From NCBI GenBank assembly GCA_026982695.1, contig JALSGS010000014.1, forward strand, positions 62,001 through 126,000: a DNA stretch of 64,000 bases. Reading direction: 5' to 3'. This DNA comes from Saprospiraceae bacterium (GTDB lineage Bacteria; Bacteroidota; Bacteroidia; Chitinophagales; Saprospiraceae). This document shows, one piece after another, positions 44,188 through 53,982 of the stretch. The position numbers and the translations under genes are program-made. The notes below the pieces were generated by a model, which made no database searches, was not told where the DNA came from, and was given only the letters and a program-made list of their open reading frames with translations. Within the stretch, counting starts at the first letter, position 1. Every line of letters starts with the position of its first letter.

Positions 44188-45291
44188 TCACTTCACCCAT
44201 TCAGCAATAAACAAATTGGTGTCGGAGCTACCTCCATTGAAGCGGTTGCTGGCAAATACCAGGTACTTGCCGTCGTAGGAAAACATAGGAAAAGCGTCGA
44301 ATACCTCGTCAAAGGTGATCTGCTCTAAGCCCGTGCCATCTACGCAAATGCTAAACAGGTTAAAACGCCGCTCGGAGCTTGTATGGTGGTTAGTAGAAAA
44401 GATGATGCGTTTACCTGAGGGATGGAAATAAGGGGCCCAGTTGGCGCCACCCAGTTGAGTGATCTGCCGCAGATTGCTACCATCTATATTACAGATGAAG
44501 ATCTCCATTTTCGTGGGTTGCACCAAGCCTTTTGCCAGCAGTGCTTTGTAAGTAGCGATTTCTTCTTCTGTTTTAGGGCGCGAAGCGCGAAACACCAACT
44601 TGGTGCCATCGGGCGAAAAGAAGGCGCCCCCATCATACCCCAACGCATCTGTCACCTGATGTAAGCCCGTACCATCGATATTCATCGTCCACAATTCGAG
44701 ATCACCCGAGCGCATAGAGGTGAAGACGATTTTCTTGCCATCAGGTGATACTGTAGCTTCCGCATCGTAGCCTGGCGTGTCGGTGAGCTGCCGTACAATG
44801 CGGCCGCTGAGGTCAGCCTCGAAGATGTCATAACTGTCATACACGGGCCACACATATTTGCCATTTACTACGCGGGGCGTAGCCGGGCAAGTATCAGCGG
44901 CCAGGTGAGTCGAAGCGTAAATGACCGTAGTATCACCCGGCATGAAGAAAGCACAAGTAGTGCGCCCCTTGCCCGTGCTCACCATGGGCGGCATGATGCC
45001 TGCAGTGCCCTTTGTCACGGGCATCACAAAGATCTGGTCGCAAGGGGCTTGCCAGGTAGGATTGGTGGCCTGAAAGACGAGCTTGCTGTTGTCGAAGCTG
45101 AAGTACGCCTCGGCATTGTCTCCGCCAAAAGTGAGTTGCCGCAAATTGCGCAAGTGCTTTTCCGCAGGGTAACGCAACGAATCTACAATTTCGGATACGA
45201 ACTTTTCACCTTGATATCCATCGTGTTGAGGATTTTGACTACAACCCCCAAGGACCATTCCCAATAAGCACAGGGCAGTGTAACGATTCAT
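44188..45291 (-). CDS. TolB-like WD40/PD40 beta-propeller lipoprotein
   Basis: 367 residues. Lipobox LGGC near residue 17. At least five PD40 blades (AYFSFDNSKLVFQA, ATVSPDGKKIVFTS, AFFSPDGTKLVFRA, PYFHPSGKRIIFST, PMFSYDGKYLVFAS), as in TolB and other periplasmic propellers. No Pal or Tol gene is nearby, so this is a generic propeller lipoprotein rather than TolB itself. Confidence 0.8.
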   Translation of the reverse strand: MNRYTALCLLGMVLGGCSQNPQHDGYQGEKFVSEIVDSLRYPAEKHLRNLRQLTFGGDNAEAYFSFDNSKLVFQATNPTWQAPCDQIFVMPVTKGTAGIMPPMVSTGKGRTTCAFFMPGDTTVIYASTHLAADTCPATPRVVNGKYVWPVYDSYDIFEADLSGRIVRQLTDTPGYDAEATVSPDGKKIVFTSMRSGDLELWTMNIDGTGLHQVTDALGYDGGAFFSPDGTKLVFRASRPKTEEEIATYKALLAKGLVQPTKMEIFICNIDGSNLRQITQLGGANWAPYFHPSGKRIIFSTNHHTSSERRFNLFSICVDGTGLEQITFDEVFDAFPMFSYDGKYLVFASNRFNGGSSDTNLFIAEWVK

Positions 45292-45355
45292 AAATGATCT
45301 TTTGAAGCATGAACAATCAAATTAGGTAGGCAAGCACAAAGGATAATTTGATTAC

Positions 45356-45562
<207 letters not shown>

Positions 45563-46126
45563 TCAAGCTTTTTCCAGGCGCCACTCGGGTTTTTGCGAAA
45601 GTACCCACTCGAAAGAGCCAAACATCAAAGCTGAAAAGATCAGGTTGCCAGCCAGGGTGTTGCCAAAGAAAGGAATGGCTGCAGCATAGCAACTCAGCAG
45701 CCCTGCAGCAGTAGGCGCATACATGCCACTAGTAAGCCATACGCCAAAGTTAGATACAAGGAAGAACAAAACAGCAGCACCGAGACTAGCTCCTATGACG
45801 CGTGGGACAGTGACCTTGCGCAAGGCCTCCATGCCAAAAAATATCAATCCCACAAAAGCCAGGTATACCCACACATTGCTGAACCACACAAAGCCATCGT
45901 AAAAGCGCGCATATACTATGTTGTCAAGCACGAGATTGCTCAGCCAAAGGGCCAGCAAAGGCACTAAAAAAGCCCACTGCTTGCGCGCAAAATAGGCAGC
46001 TCCAAACAGGGCCATGCTACCAATTGGCGAAAAGTTAGGTGGAAAAGGCAGCAGGCGGCTAAGCGCTGCTACCACTATGAATGATATCAACACGCCAAAT
46101 CGCAAATGGAGTTGTTGTTTCGACAT
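45563..46126 (-). CDS. DUF6580-type integral membrane protein
   Basis: 187 residues, about five or six membrane helices (LISFIVVAALSRLLPFPPNF, AFLVPLLALWLSNLVLD, VWVYLAFVGLIFFGMEAL, and others). It resembles the DUF6580 putative transporter family of Bacteroidota, which looks like ECF-type substrate-binding membrane subunits. The substrate cannot be told. Confidence 0.72.
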   Translation of the reverse strand: MSKQQLHLRFGVLISFIVVAALSRLLPFPPNFSPIGSMALFGAAYFARKQWAFLVPLLALWLSNLVLDNIVYARFYDGFVWFSNVWVYLAFVGLIFFGMEALRKVTVPRVIGASLGAAVLFFLVSNFGVWLTSGMYAPTAAGLLSCYAAAIPFFGNTLAGNLIFSALMFGSFEWVLSQKPEWRLEKA

Positions 46127-46154
46127 CTCTTTTTTCTTTTACTTTTTGGTGGTG

Positions 46155-46162
46155 CAAAAATA
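46155..46162 (-). promoter_or_regulatory. Candidate -7 box of the DUF6580 gene
   Basis: TATTTTTG on the minus strand, a full TAnnTTTG match, 29 nt before the ATG at 46126. It is embedded in a short GGTGC/GCACC inverted repeat. Confidence 0.5.
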
Positions 46163-46182
46163 GCACCTTTTTATTTGTGCTT

Positions 46183-49100
46183 TCAATCTGGCAAATGTCG
46201 GGTAGGTCCCTGCCAATGCAACAGCATCGGTGTGTTATTGTTGCGCGTGACGAGCCATAATAGTTGGCCACCGATTGGCCAGGATCGTATGTCGCGTATT
46301 TCTCCTTCGAGCAGCAGGCCCGACTTCGAAGGGCGCACGGGTTGGAAAGTACCATCGCCCTGCCCCCACAGCAGCAGCCCATAGCTGGCATCGTAGCGCC
46401 CCACCTCGGGCTTGACGCGAAACAGGTTACCGCCCAAAAGCAAGTCAAGCACGCCATCGCGGTTGTAATCGTAAATGGCAATGCCAAATGTTGGTGCAAA
46501 TTGAGCCTCATCAGGTAGAGGCAAGAAGGTAAAGCGTCCCTGCCCGTCGTTGCGCAGTACGCCACTGCGCAACTCATAGGCTTCCAACACAATACTTTTG
46601 TCGAGCACTTCAGGGGGAAATATGTCTTCTATAGTTTGCTCCTTATAAGCTTCATATTTGAGGTATTTTTTCTTCAGTTGAGGGATTTGCATCACCAGGT
46701 CGTGGCGCAACACGAGCGGATAGGCCCTGTCTCCGTTGTAGGTAGTGATGATTTGCTCAGCTGTGCCATTTTGGTCGAAGTCGTTGAGATAGAGCCGCAC
46801 GGGCTTGTCTTGCCAAGCGCGAAAGCGCGAATTAAGGCCATGATTGCCCAACACAAAATCCACATCGCCATCGCCATCAAGATCGGCAGCTTGGAGGCGA
46901 CTCCACCAGCCATGCGTTTTCCATGAGTTACCTTGTGTATCAACCACTTGTATAGAGGCCTTTTTCAAATAGCCTTGCTCGTTGTAAAAGACTGTAAAGG
47001 GCATGTACTCCCCTACAACCACCAAGTCGGGATCGCCATCACTGTCCACATCGGTCCAGCGTGCATCAGTGACCATGCCCAGGCTGCGCAGCTCAGGAGC
47101 CAGCTCATCCGTCGCATCGGTGAAATGGCCGCTACCATCGTTGCGCAACAAGTACTGATCGGCAGGAGCACCTACCAAAAAAGGCACCAACCGTGCACCG
47201 ACGAACAAATCCACATCGCCATCGCCGTCGAAGTCAGCAGGCTGCACCGTGCTGCTACTCACAAATTGCCCTGACAGGGGCAATATCTGGGGGCTACGCA
47301 CAAAATGGCCGGTGCCATCATTGAGATAAAGGCGGTCGATGAGGGCTGAAGAAGAAGCGGGGAACTCATTGCCACCCGAGCTTACGTAGAGATCCAAATC
47401 GCCATCGCCATCGGCGTCAAAGCAAGCGCAGTCTGTATCTTCCGAGAGGCTATCGGCAGCGAAGACAAGCTGAGGCACGTGCTGTAGCTGCCCATCAGGT
47501 AACTGGACAAATAACGCACCACCCTGGCCGCTGGCTCCACCAATGTAGCCATCTTGCAGTCCATCGCCATTGAAGTCGCCTATACAAGCGCGCGGCCCTT
47601 CGCTAGAACGCATGTGGTAAAGCAAGCGATCGCGATCAAAATCGACAAAGTGGTTTTCACGGTGGCGCCACAGCAATCCGCGCATTTGGGTCTCGTCACT
47701 AAAATAGGGTTTGAAAGATGCAGTAGGCTTTGCGGGCGGCAATGCCAACTCACTTCGCGGGCGAGCTTCGCTTTCCGAAAGCGACAAGAAGGTATCTACA
47801 GGTACTTGGGTCAAGAAAGTGACTTTGTCGTCATAAGGCCACTCTACCCACAGCGTATCGATTTGGCGCACAGTACCTAAGCCAAAATGAAGGCGTGGAT
47901 CCACACTTGATTGAAAGCCGCGCATGGGCATTTTTTCCAAATGCCATTGTTTGCCCTCTGCGATGAGCAGCACGTGTGCGCCTATAGCCGCAGTATTAGG
48001 TGCTTGCCCTTTCAGATCGATTATCAGGTAATGGTGTGCTAACAGTTCATCAGCGTGATTTTGATAGACAAAGGCCGGCATATTGACATTGTTCACCACT
48101 AAGTCCAGATCACCATCGTTGTCCAAGTCGCCATAAGCTGCGCCGTTGGAATGACTGGGCTGTGCCAGCCCCCATTCGGCAGCTCTATTGACGAAACGAT
48201 ATTCCTCGCCACCTGCAAAGGCATAGTTGGGAATACGCACTGAGGGAATGACATCGATGAGCTTTTTGTAGTTGACGCCTTGTTGACTGATGATCATTTT
48301 GGCCGTTTGCTCATTGGCGATAAAGTTGAGAAAATCTTGGTCTGTGAGGTCCTGGTAAATGCCGTTGGCCACAAAGATATCGCGATGGCCATCCTGATCT
48401 AAATCGGCAATGAGGGCTCCCCAGCTCCAGTCGGTCGCTTCTACACCGGCCAGGCGCCCGATTTCGCTAAAGGTGATGCCGCGCCCTGGCACATTGCCAT
48501 TGTTGAGCTGTAGCATATTGCGCGTAAACTGGTGGTAATAGTCGTACTTGAGATTGAGTTGGTACTTGTCCCAATTTTCGAATGTGGTTTTCGTCTTGAG
48601 GCGTGCATCGGGCTGAGGTAGCATCTCAGTGACGAAAATTTCGGGATAGCCATCATGGTTGATATCAGCCATGTCGGCCCCCATGCTGGCACCGCTGATA
48701 GACCGCATCTGGCTGGTGAGCACTTCACGGAAGGTACCATCGCCATTGTTCATATAGATGTAGTCGCGTTCGAAAAAATCGTTCGACACGTAGATGTCTT
48801 GCCAACCATCGCGATCGATGTCGCCTACTGTGACGCCCAAGCCAAAGCCGATGATACTTCCATAGATTCCCGCCTCTTCACTGACATCTACAAAGTATCC
48901 ACCTTCGTTGCGGTAGAGCTTATCGCCACCTACCGAGTCGCGTATAGGACGTTCGTTTTGCTTCAGGTTGAAGCTACCAATAGCCCGGTAAGAGTTGTTG
49001 AGCAAATACATATCTAGATCGCCATCGCGATCGTAATCAAAAAAAGCGGCATGCGTACTGAAACCGCGATCTGCAATGCCCCAAGCATGCGCTTGTTCTG

Positions 49101-49575
49101 TAAAAGTGCCATCGCCGTTGTTGATAAACAGTTCGTTTTCCTTATCATCGCCTTCCACATCACCTGAGTTGCACACGTAGATGTCGAGCCAACCATCGCC
49201 ATTGACGTCGGCCATGCTCACACCTGTGCTCCAGGCCCGACGCCCGCCTACACCTGCTTGCTCCGTCACATCTTCAAATTGCCAGTTGCCTTTATTGAGA
49301 TACAAGCGATTGGGCTGCATATTGGCAGTGAAGTAAATGTCTACCCAGCCATCGTTGTTCACGTCGCCCAGCGCCACACCGCCGCCATTATAGAAGTTGC
49401 GATAGGTGTAAATGTTGAACTTGCGGTCGTAAGAAAGTCGATTCTCAAAGGTGATCCCCGTGCGCTGAGGCGCCATTTGTTCGAAAAGAGGCTTTTCATC
49501 GACACCACACGAACACAACAAAAAGGCACTTGCGACAAACGAAACAAACGTGGTGACATGCTTATTGCTCCTCAT
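46183..49575 (-). CDS. Large VCBS/FG-GAP-repeat lipoprotein with ASPIC/UnbV domain
   Basis: 1,130 residues. Lipoprotein leader ending LLCSCG. Many FG-GAP/VCBS repeats of the DxNxDGxxDI type (DVNNDGWVDIY, DVNGDGWLDIY, DYDRDGDLDMY, DIDRDGWQDIY, DFNGDGLQDGY, DADGDGDLDLY, ...), which are predicted calcium-binding beta-propeller blades. A central ASPIC/UnbV domain (AIGAHVLLIAEGKQWHLEK, VDPRLHFGLGTVRQIDTLW) separates two propeller regions. Such lipoproteins are abundant in Bacteroidota and often associated with surface binding or SusC/D loci, but no SusCD pair is adjacent. Confidence 0.88.
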   Translation of the reverse strand: MRSNKHVTTFVSFVASAFLLCSCGVDEKPLFEQMAPQRTGITFENRLSYDRKFNIYTYRNFYNGGGVALGDVNNDGWVDIYFTANMQPNRLYLNKGNWQFEDVTEQAGVGGRRAWSTGVSMADVNGDGWLDIYVCNSGDVEGDDKENELFINNGDGTFTEQAHAWGIADRGFSTHAAFFDYDRDGDLDMYLLNNSYRAIGSFNLKQNERPIRDSVGGDKLYRNEGGYFVDVSEEAGIYGSIIGFGLGVTVGDIDRDGWQDIYVSNDFFERDYIYMNNGDGTFREVLTSQMRSISGASMGADMADINHDGYPEIFVTEMLPQPDARLKTKTTFENWDKYQLNLKYDYYHQFTRNMLQLNNGNVPGRGITFSEIGRLAGVEATDWSWGALIADLDQDGHRDIFVANGIYQDLTDQDFLNFIANEQTAKMIISQQGVNYKKLIDVIPSVRIPNYAFAGGEEYRFVNRAAEWGLAQPSHSNGAAYGDLDNDGDLDLVVNNVNMPAFVYQNHADELLAHHYLIIDLKGQAPNTAAIGAHVLLIAEGKQWHLEKMPMRGFQSSVDPRLHFGLGTVRQIDTLWVEWPYDDKVTFLTQVPVDTFLSLSESEARPRSELALPPAKPTASFKPYFSDETQMRGLLWRHRENHFVDFDRDRLLYHMRSSEGPRACIGDFNGDGLQDGYIGGASGQGGALFVQLPDGQLQHVPQLVFAADSLSEDTDCACFDADGDGDLDLYVSSGGNEFPASSSALIDRLYLNDGTGHFVRSPQILPLSGQFVSSSTVQPADFDGDGDVDLFVGARLVPFLVGAPADQYLLRNDGSGHFTDATDELAPELRSLGMVTDARWTDVDSDGDPDLVVVGEYMPFTVFYNEQGYLKKASIQVVDTQGNSWKTHGWWSRLQAADLDGDGDVDFVLGNHGLNSRFRAWQDKPVRLYLNDFDQNGTAEQIITTYNGDRAYPLVLRHDLVMQIPQLKKKYLKYEAYKEQTIEDIFPPEVLDKSIVLEAYELRSGVLRNDGQGRFTFLPLPDEAQFAPTFGIAIYDYNRDGVLDLLLGGNLFRVKPEVGRYDASYGLLLWGQGDGTFQPVRPSKSGLLLEGEIRDIRSWPIGGQLLWLVTRNNNTPMLLHWQGPTRHLPD

Positions 49576-50392
49576 CGATCTCTTTTGGTTGCGTTGCTCT
49601 TATTCGCGAACATACGGCAAGTGACGCAATCTCCACTCACCTATCCACTTTGTTAACTTTGACATCAAAAAGCACAGCCATGCACCCATCATTCCTGTTG
49701 CGCTACACGGCTCCTTAGCCATTCTTACTCTCACATTGCGCTTGCCGACTTGCTGCTTGAAGAGATTCAACGGGAACTCATCGACTACCTGCAGGCAGAT
49801 CCAATTGCTACATGCGCTGAGTTCGGGCCTATACTGGGCTTAGCAAAAACTATCTGCCGGCCCTCCGCGCATCTGCACGATTGCCATATTAATAGGTATT
49901 GTGCTGCTGGTAGCTGCAGCACTCGCCGTAGGTATTTTTGATACACCACTAGCTGGCCATCGAACTCCAAAATGCCATGTGTTACATTTTATCACTTTTG
50001 CCACCCAACTTCTACCACTTGAAGCCCCCTTACGCAATAAGTCACATTGCCCCAATTCCATATCACACGGACTTTTGTCCATCCTCCCCATCATTCACGT
50101 TGGGAAGGTTCCTTCCTCACTTATTTGGGTTTTCACATCACATTACACCTGGATTGACAATGCCCTCATCGAAGATTGGAGAAAATTCGCCGCTTCACTA
50201 ACTACTCACACAGCAAAAAATTCCTTCATTCAATCTTTGCAAAAACATTAAAACAAGTCCAACATGTTTGCAAGCGACAAATGCCCAACTTTTCTTCTCT
50301 TTTGCACAGAATTTCCAAAAGCCATCGCCTATTAAAGGAACGTTGCGACTTGCACATCGCGCCTTCATTCGGAGCGATTTTCACTATATCAG
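49576..50392. other. ~800-bp region without a convincing gene
   Basis: Lies upstream of the VCBS gene (minus) and downstream of the 86-residue unknown. It holds the VCBS promoter region and what may be a decayed reading frame at 49708-49970. No RNA gene or strong hairpin was identified. Confidence 0.3.
49708..49970 (+). pseudogene. Possible decayed gene fragment (frameshifted)
   Basis: Frame 1 from ~49708 reads a protein-like helix (DLLLEEIQRELIDYLQADP, then AEFGPILG) and breaks down after ~49850. The neighbouring frame then gives an excellent membrane helix (RICTIAILIGIVLLVAAALA, ~49868-49927). Joined by one frameshift, they would form a small helical protein with one membrane span. There is no proper start codon (TTG 49750 only) and no homologue is recognised. 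It could be chance. Confidence 0.2.
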
Positions 50393-50653
50393 TTACTCCA
50401 TCTCAAAGATCATAATTTTATCTACATTACCATCATCGATAATGTAGACATTTATTGGCAATAAGACGCCGTATTTGCGTCTCTCCTCGTCGATACAAGT
50501 GCCGCCGATATGAATTTGGCCTTTTTCTAACATTTGGATGAGTTCTGTGGGTTCGTAATCTTTAAGACAGCTATCCACTACTAAATACTGGCAGCCATTG
50601 AAGTCTTCTGGTGCAGCGACCTCAAACACCAAACCATTCCAGAAAAGGTCCAT
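50393..50653 (-). CDS. Small unknown protein
   Basis: 86 residues from ATG 50653. Acidic, soluble, mixed alpha/beta, with no leader. It starts MDLFWNGLVFEVAAPEDFNG and contains EPTELIQMLEKGQIHIGGTC. No family recognised; codon use and composition look like a real gene. It stands alone between two long gaps. Confidence 0.6.
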   Translation of the reverse strand: MDLFWNGLVFEVAAPEDFNGCQYLVVDSCLKDYEPTELIQMLEKGQIHIGGTCIDEERRKYGVLLPINVYIIDDGNVDKIMIFEME

Positions 50654-50945
50654 TTGATCTACTTGACAAATTGTAAAGCTAAAAATACAATAATAGCACT
50701 ACTACAAAAGCACCCACAAAAACTGCTCTTGAATAAAGGCTAGCGGCTTACACTACCACACTTAGATCAAGCATGTCATTTTACAGGATGCAGTGCAATA
50801 TGCAATAGTGAGAGCAGCTACAGTCTAAAGAAAGACATGTGTAAACTTCACATACGCCTCTTATTTCGAGTAGTTTCAAGGTGCGTGCGTATCAATTAAT
50901 GCAGCTATGTACCTTAAAGTTCCACTCCCACATCTACCAATGTAG
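50654..50945. other. Intergenic region without a gene
   Basis: About 290 bp, AT-rich; no gene, hairpin or recognisable promoter box seen. Confidence 0.3.
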
Positions 50946-51509
50946 TTATTTTTTCGGATCCAGATCGGAGAAGATCACGCGTACATACTGTTCGCCGTCG
51001 GCATACACGAGGATCTGTCGGTTGCCGTCGATGCGCACCCAGCAAGGTGCGGGGCATTGGGGCACTTCCATTTGGCGAAAGCCGGTGTCATACCACTGTT
51101 CGAGTATGCGGACGACCTTGGGCAATAAGCTATCGGCCCAGAGGTGGCGGTTCCAGGGTGCCCATCCGTTATATCCAATGGTTGCTGACAATTCGACGAT
51201 GCGACCCGCTTCAAATTTCGGGAAGAACAACATAGTGGCTTGGGGCTCCAGATCTGGCAGCGGATATTCGACTGTCATGTTGAGCCCGTCGGTGACGATG
51301 GAGTCGCGGTTGAGCTGCAGGCAATGGTCGTAGAACGCCTTTTCAGGCATGCCCAAATAGATGCCCAGAAAGAGCGAGTCGTGGCGCTGACCACTGGCAC
51401 GTGCCTGAGCCACCCAACGCGCATAGGGCGACTGCTGCTCACAGGCTTGCCACCATACACTGGCTAATCCCATGACCACGGCGATCCAAAAAGTCCACCT
51501 CATACTCAT
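50946..51509 (-). CDS. Unknown lipoprotein
   Basis: 187 residues from ATG 51509 (ATG 51503 also possible; a GTG lies at 51512). N-terminal membrane segment WTFWIAVVMGLASVWWQAC with a probable lipid-attached Cys. The mature part contains SLFLGIYLGMPEKAFYDHC and ends with a basic DLDPKK tail. No family recognised. The exact 13-mer repeat lies 20 bp upstream of the start. Confidence 0.6.
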   Translation of the reverse strand: MSMRWTFWIAVVMGLASVWWQACEQQSPYARWVAQARASGQRHDSLFLGIYLGMPEKAFYDHCLQLNRDSIVTDGLNMTVEYPLPDLEPQATMLFFPKFEAGRIVELSATIGYNGWAPWNRHLWADSLLPKVVRILEQWYDTGFRQMEVPQCPAPCWVRIDGNRQILVYADGEQYVRVIFSDLDPKK

Positions 51510-51529
51510 CACTCCTGTTTCTTAGCTAC

Positions 51530-51542
51530 GCCTTTCGGCAAA
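51530..51542 (+). repeat. 13-mer GCCTTTCGGCAAA (intergenic copy)
   Basis: Exact copy in + orientation, followed by A. It lies in the gap between the lipoprotein (minus, start 51509) and the helicase (plus, start 51692), so it is not explained by codon use. Confidence 0.85.
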
Positions 51543-51691
51543 AAGTATCCGCTATTGCCCACAGCACGCTCATGCAAAGCACGGCTACTACAGCCTCCAC
51601 ACTCTTCAATAGTTGTTGGCTGCGAAAGTAACCATTTTCCCACCTTTGAGTGTTTTTTTACCTTGACAACTGCTTACCCCCCTTGCGCTAA

Positions 51692-53011
51692 ATGAATAAG
51701 CACATGCTACCCCACTCGCCACTCCAGCTCACACCTGATTTCAATCGAGCTATCGACCTTGTCGAGCAGCAGGGCAAGCATATGTTGCTCACTGGGCGAG
51801 CAGGAACGGGGAAAAGCACATGGCTACAGCTATTCCGCAAGCTGACCAAGAAAAAGGCAGTCACATTAGCACCTACAGGAATTGCCGCTCTAAATGTAGG
51901 CGGCCAAACTATTCATTCTTTTTTCAGATTCCCACCTCGGCCACTTACCAACAAAGACATCACCAAGGTTAAGCCTCGTTTGCAAGAGCTCTACCGGCGC
52001 ATGGAAATACTGATCATTGACGAAATCTCGATGGTACGCGCCGATCTTTTGGACCACATCGACCGATTCCTACGCCTCAATCGCCCCCAACAAAGCGATC
52101 AGCCTTTCGGAGGCGTGCAATTACTCTTGGTAGGAGACTTGTTCCAGTTGCCACCAGTAGTGAGTTCTCCAGCCGAACAACAACTATTTGTCGACTACTA
52201 CCGGAGCCCCTGGTTCTTCGATGCTCAAGTGATGGACCAAATCGATTTGGAGCATTTCGAATTGCACAAGGTCTACCGACAAGCACATCGCCACTTCTTG
52301 CGCCTGCTCGACGCCATACGCTTAGGCCAAGCGGATTTCGACGACCTAGAGGATCTCAACGAACGCTGCGACCCCAACTTCCCGCAAAGAGAAGGTTACA
52401 TCACGCTCTCCCCCTACAATGCCGTGGTAGATCGCATCAATCAGCAGCGTCTCAATGCACTATCCACACCTTTATACACCTACCACGCCAAAATCTCGGG
52501 CAAATTTGACTCTACCCGACACCCCACGGAGCAAGTGCTCCGCCTTAAAGTAGGTGCGCAGGTAATGTTTGTGACTAACGATCCAGAAAAACGACGCTTT
52601 GTCAATGGTACAATTGGCAAGGTTGTAAGCCTCGACACTAAAAAAATCGAAGTAGCCATCAGCGAAGGGGATAAAGAACACGTGATCGAAGTGATGCCTT
52701 ACACATGGGAAATTCGCGAATACCAGATTTCAAAAGACCACCCTTCTGAGATCGAGACAAAGACAGTAGGCACCTTCGAGCAATATCCCTTGCGATTGGC
52801 ATGGGCTATGACTATCCACAAGAGTCAAGGCAAGACATTTGACCGCGTCATTATCGACATGGGGCGAGGTGCTTTCGAATCAGGCCAGACCTATGTAGCA
52901 CTCAGCCGATGCCGTACGCTTGAAGGTATCGTTTTGCGACGCCCTTTGCACCCTAAAGATATCATTACCGACCCCCATGTGATAGACTACTACCGCACCC
53001 ACATGAGCTAA
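51692..53011 (+). CDS. PIF1/RecD-like superfamily 1 DNA helicase
   Basis: 439 residues. Walker A GRAGTGKST (~36-44), motif Ia APTGIAALNVGGQTIHSFF, Walker B IIDEISMVRADLL, motif III GDLFQLPPVV, then an SH3-like insertion, and motifs V/VI MTIHKSQGKTFDRV and YVALSRCRT. It is an ATP-dependent 5'->3' helicase of the PIF1 type. Shorter than many Bacteroidota homologues, which carry an extra C-terminal helicase-associated domain; here it ends soon after motif VI. Confidence 0.9.
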   Translation: MNKHMLPHSPLQLTPDFNRAIDLVEQQGKHMLLTGRAGTGKSTWLQLFRKLTKKKAVTLAPTGIAALNVGGQTIHSFFRFPPRPLTNKDITKVKPRLQELYRRMEILIIDEISMVRADLLDHIDRFLRLNRPQQSDQPFGGVQLLLVGDLFQLPPVVSSPAEQQLFVDYYRSPWFFDAQVMDQIDLEHFELHKVYRQAHRHFLRLLDAIRLGQADFDDLEDLNERCDPNFPQREGYITLSPYNAVVDRINQQRLNALSTPLYTYHAKISGKFDSTRHPTEQVLRLKVGAQVMFVTNDPEKRRFVNGTIGKVVSLDTKKIEVAISEGDKEHVIEVMPYTWEIREYQISKDHPSEIETKTVGTFEQYPLRLAWAMTIHKSQGKTFDRVIIDMGRGAFESGQTYVALSRCRTLEGIVLRRPLHPKDIITDPHVIDYYRTHMS

Positions 53012-53020
53012 GCTTAACGC

Positions 53021-53428
53021 TTATCGACTACTCACCACCACCACTTGCGTGCGCACAAAGCTACGCCTCGTCGTGCCTAAATACCCGCTAAGTGCATATA
53101 CCCACGGCCCCGAAGCTAACCCATCGAGAGGCAGTTCCAGCTCATGGGCACCTGCAGGCAACCACCCTTGCCAGGGCTGCTCGTACAATTGCCCTGTATG
53201 ATCCAATACATTGACTTCCACACGGGCATGCTCGGGCAAGTAGAAAGACAAAGTGACGGTATCTAAAGCAGGTAAAGGAGAAGGAGAATGCAGCACCACA
53301 TCTTCAAGAGGATGTACCACCTTTAGAAGAGCGCACTTTTGAGTAGGCGCCGGATCGGGCCGTTGGCATGCGGCCAAGCACCCAACTACAATCAAAGCAC
53401 ATTCTATTTGGCACCAATTAATATTCAT
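53021..53428 (-). CDS. Unknown lipoprotein with C-terminal sorting-like beta domain
   Basis: 135 residues. Lipobox VGCLAAC near residue 21. The C-terminal ~80 residues (TVTLSFYLPEHARVEVNVLDHTG, GAHELELPLDGLASGPWVYAL) resemble the beta-sandwich of T9SS C-terminal domains. A lipoprotein with such a domain is unusual. It lies 2 bp after the next minus-strand gene and is probably cotranscribed with it. Confidence 0.6.
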   Translation of the reverse strand: MNINWCQIECALIVVGCLAACQRPDPAPTQKCALLKVVHPLEDVVLHSPSPLPALDTVTLSFYLPEHARVEVNVLDHTGQLYEQPWQGWLPAGAHELELPLDGLASGPWVYALSGYLGTTRRSFVRTQVVVVSSR

Positions 53429-53430
53429 CG

Positions 53431-53877
53431 CTATTTATCGTCATAGCAGCTATGGTAAAATTTCAGATACCCTTTAAAGCTATTGGCCTGCAAAATTTTC
53501 TCAAAATTTGGGCGCGATACAGCCCATATTTCCCACACTAAGCCTGTTTGCAAAAAGACGGGTCGGTCACGCTTCATGCGGTCGATAAAACTTTGCGCAT
53601 CGGACCATTGGGCAAAATGCTCTATGAGCAGGACGTGGTTTCGGCCTACACGTGTGTGGGTAAGCTTCAGTTGATGCCCAACCCATTGATCCCACAAATA
53701 GCGCGCTACTTGTCCGCGCATTTCTTGCAAATCAACTGGACGCCCTTCAAACACCAACACTACCACATGCGACTCAGCTGGCTGACAGCGAAACACCGAC
53801 AAGTGCTGAGCCATAGACGAGCCTATAACTACCACCCCAATGGCTAGCCCAAATGCTACGCGTAATAAAGCACTCAT
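53431..53877 (-). CDS. Exported unknown protein
   Basis: 148 residues. Signal peptide (LRVAFGLAIGVVVIGSSMAQ). The end, VWEIWAVSRPNFEKILQANS followed by GYLKFYHSCY, recalls the C-terminal segment of SprE/PorW-like T9SS proteins. That similarity is from memory and weak. Otherwise not recognised. Confidence 0.55.
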   Translation of the reverse strand: MSALLRVAFGLAIGVVVIGSSMAQHLSVFRCQPAESHVVVLVFEGRPVDLQEMRGQVARYLWDQWVGHQLKLTHTRVGRNHVLLIEHFAQWSDAQSFIDRMKRDRPVFLQTGLVWEIWAVSRPNFEKILQANSFKGYLKFYHSCYDDK

Positions 53878-53982
53878 GAGTTCATTTCAACAACAACAGG
53901 GATAGCCTTGCGCTACAGCTATTCCCGCCGTTAGGTTTAGTTGTGTGTGGTACACCCAAAGCACACCTCGTACCCCGATCAA

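Noticed and set aside
46183-49575. Many repeated GATCGCCATCG-like oligomers in the VCBS gene
   Set aside because: These are the antisense of the repeated DGD/NGD calcium-binding motifs, so the protein repeat explains them.
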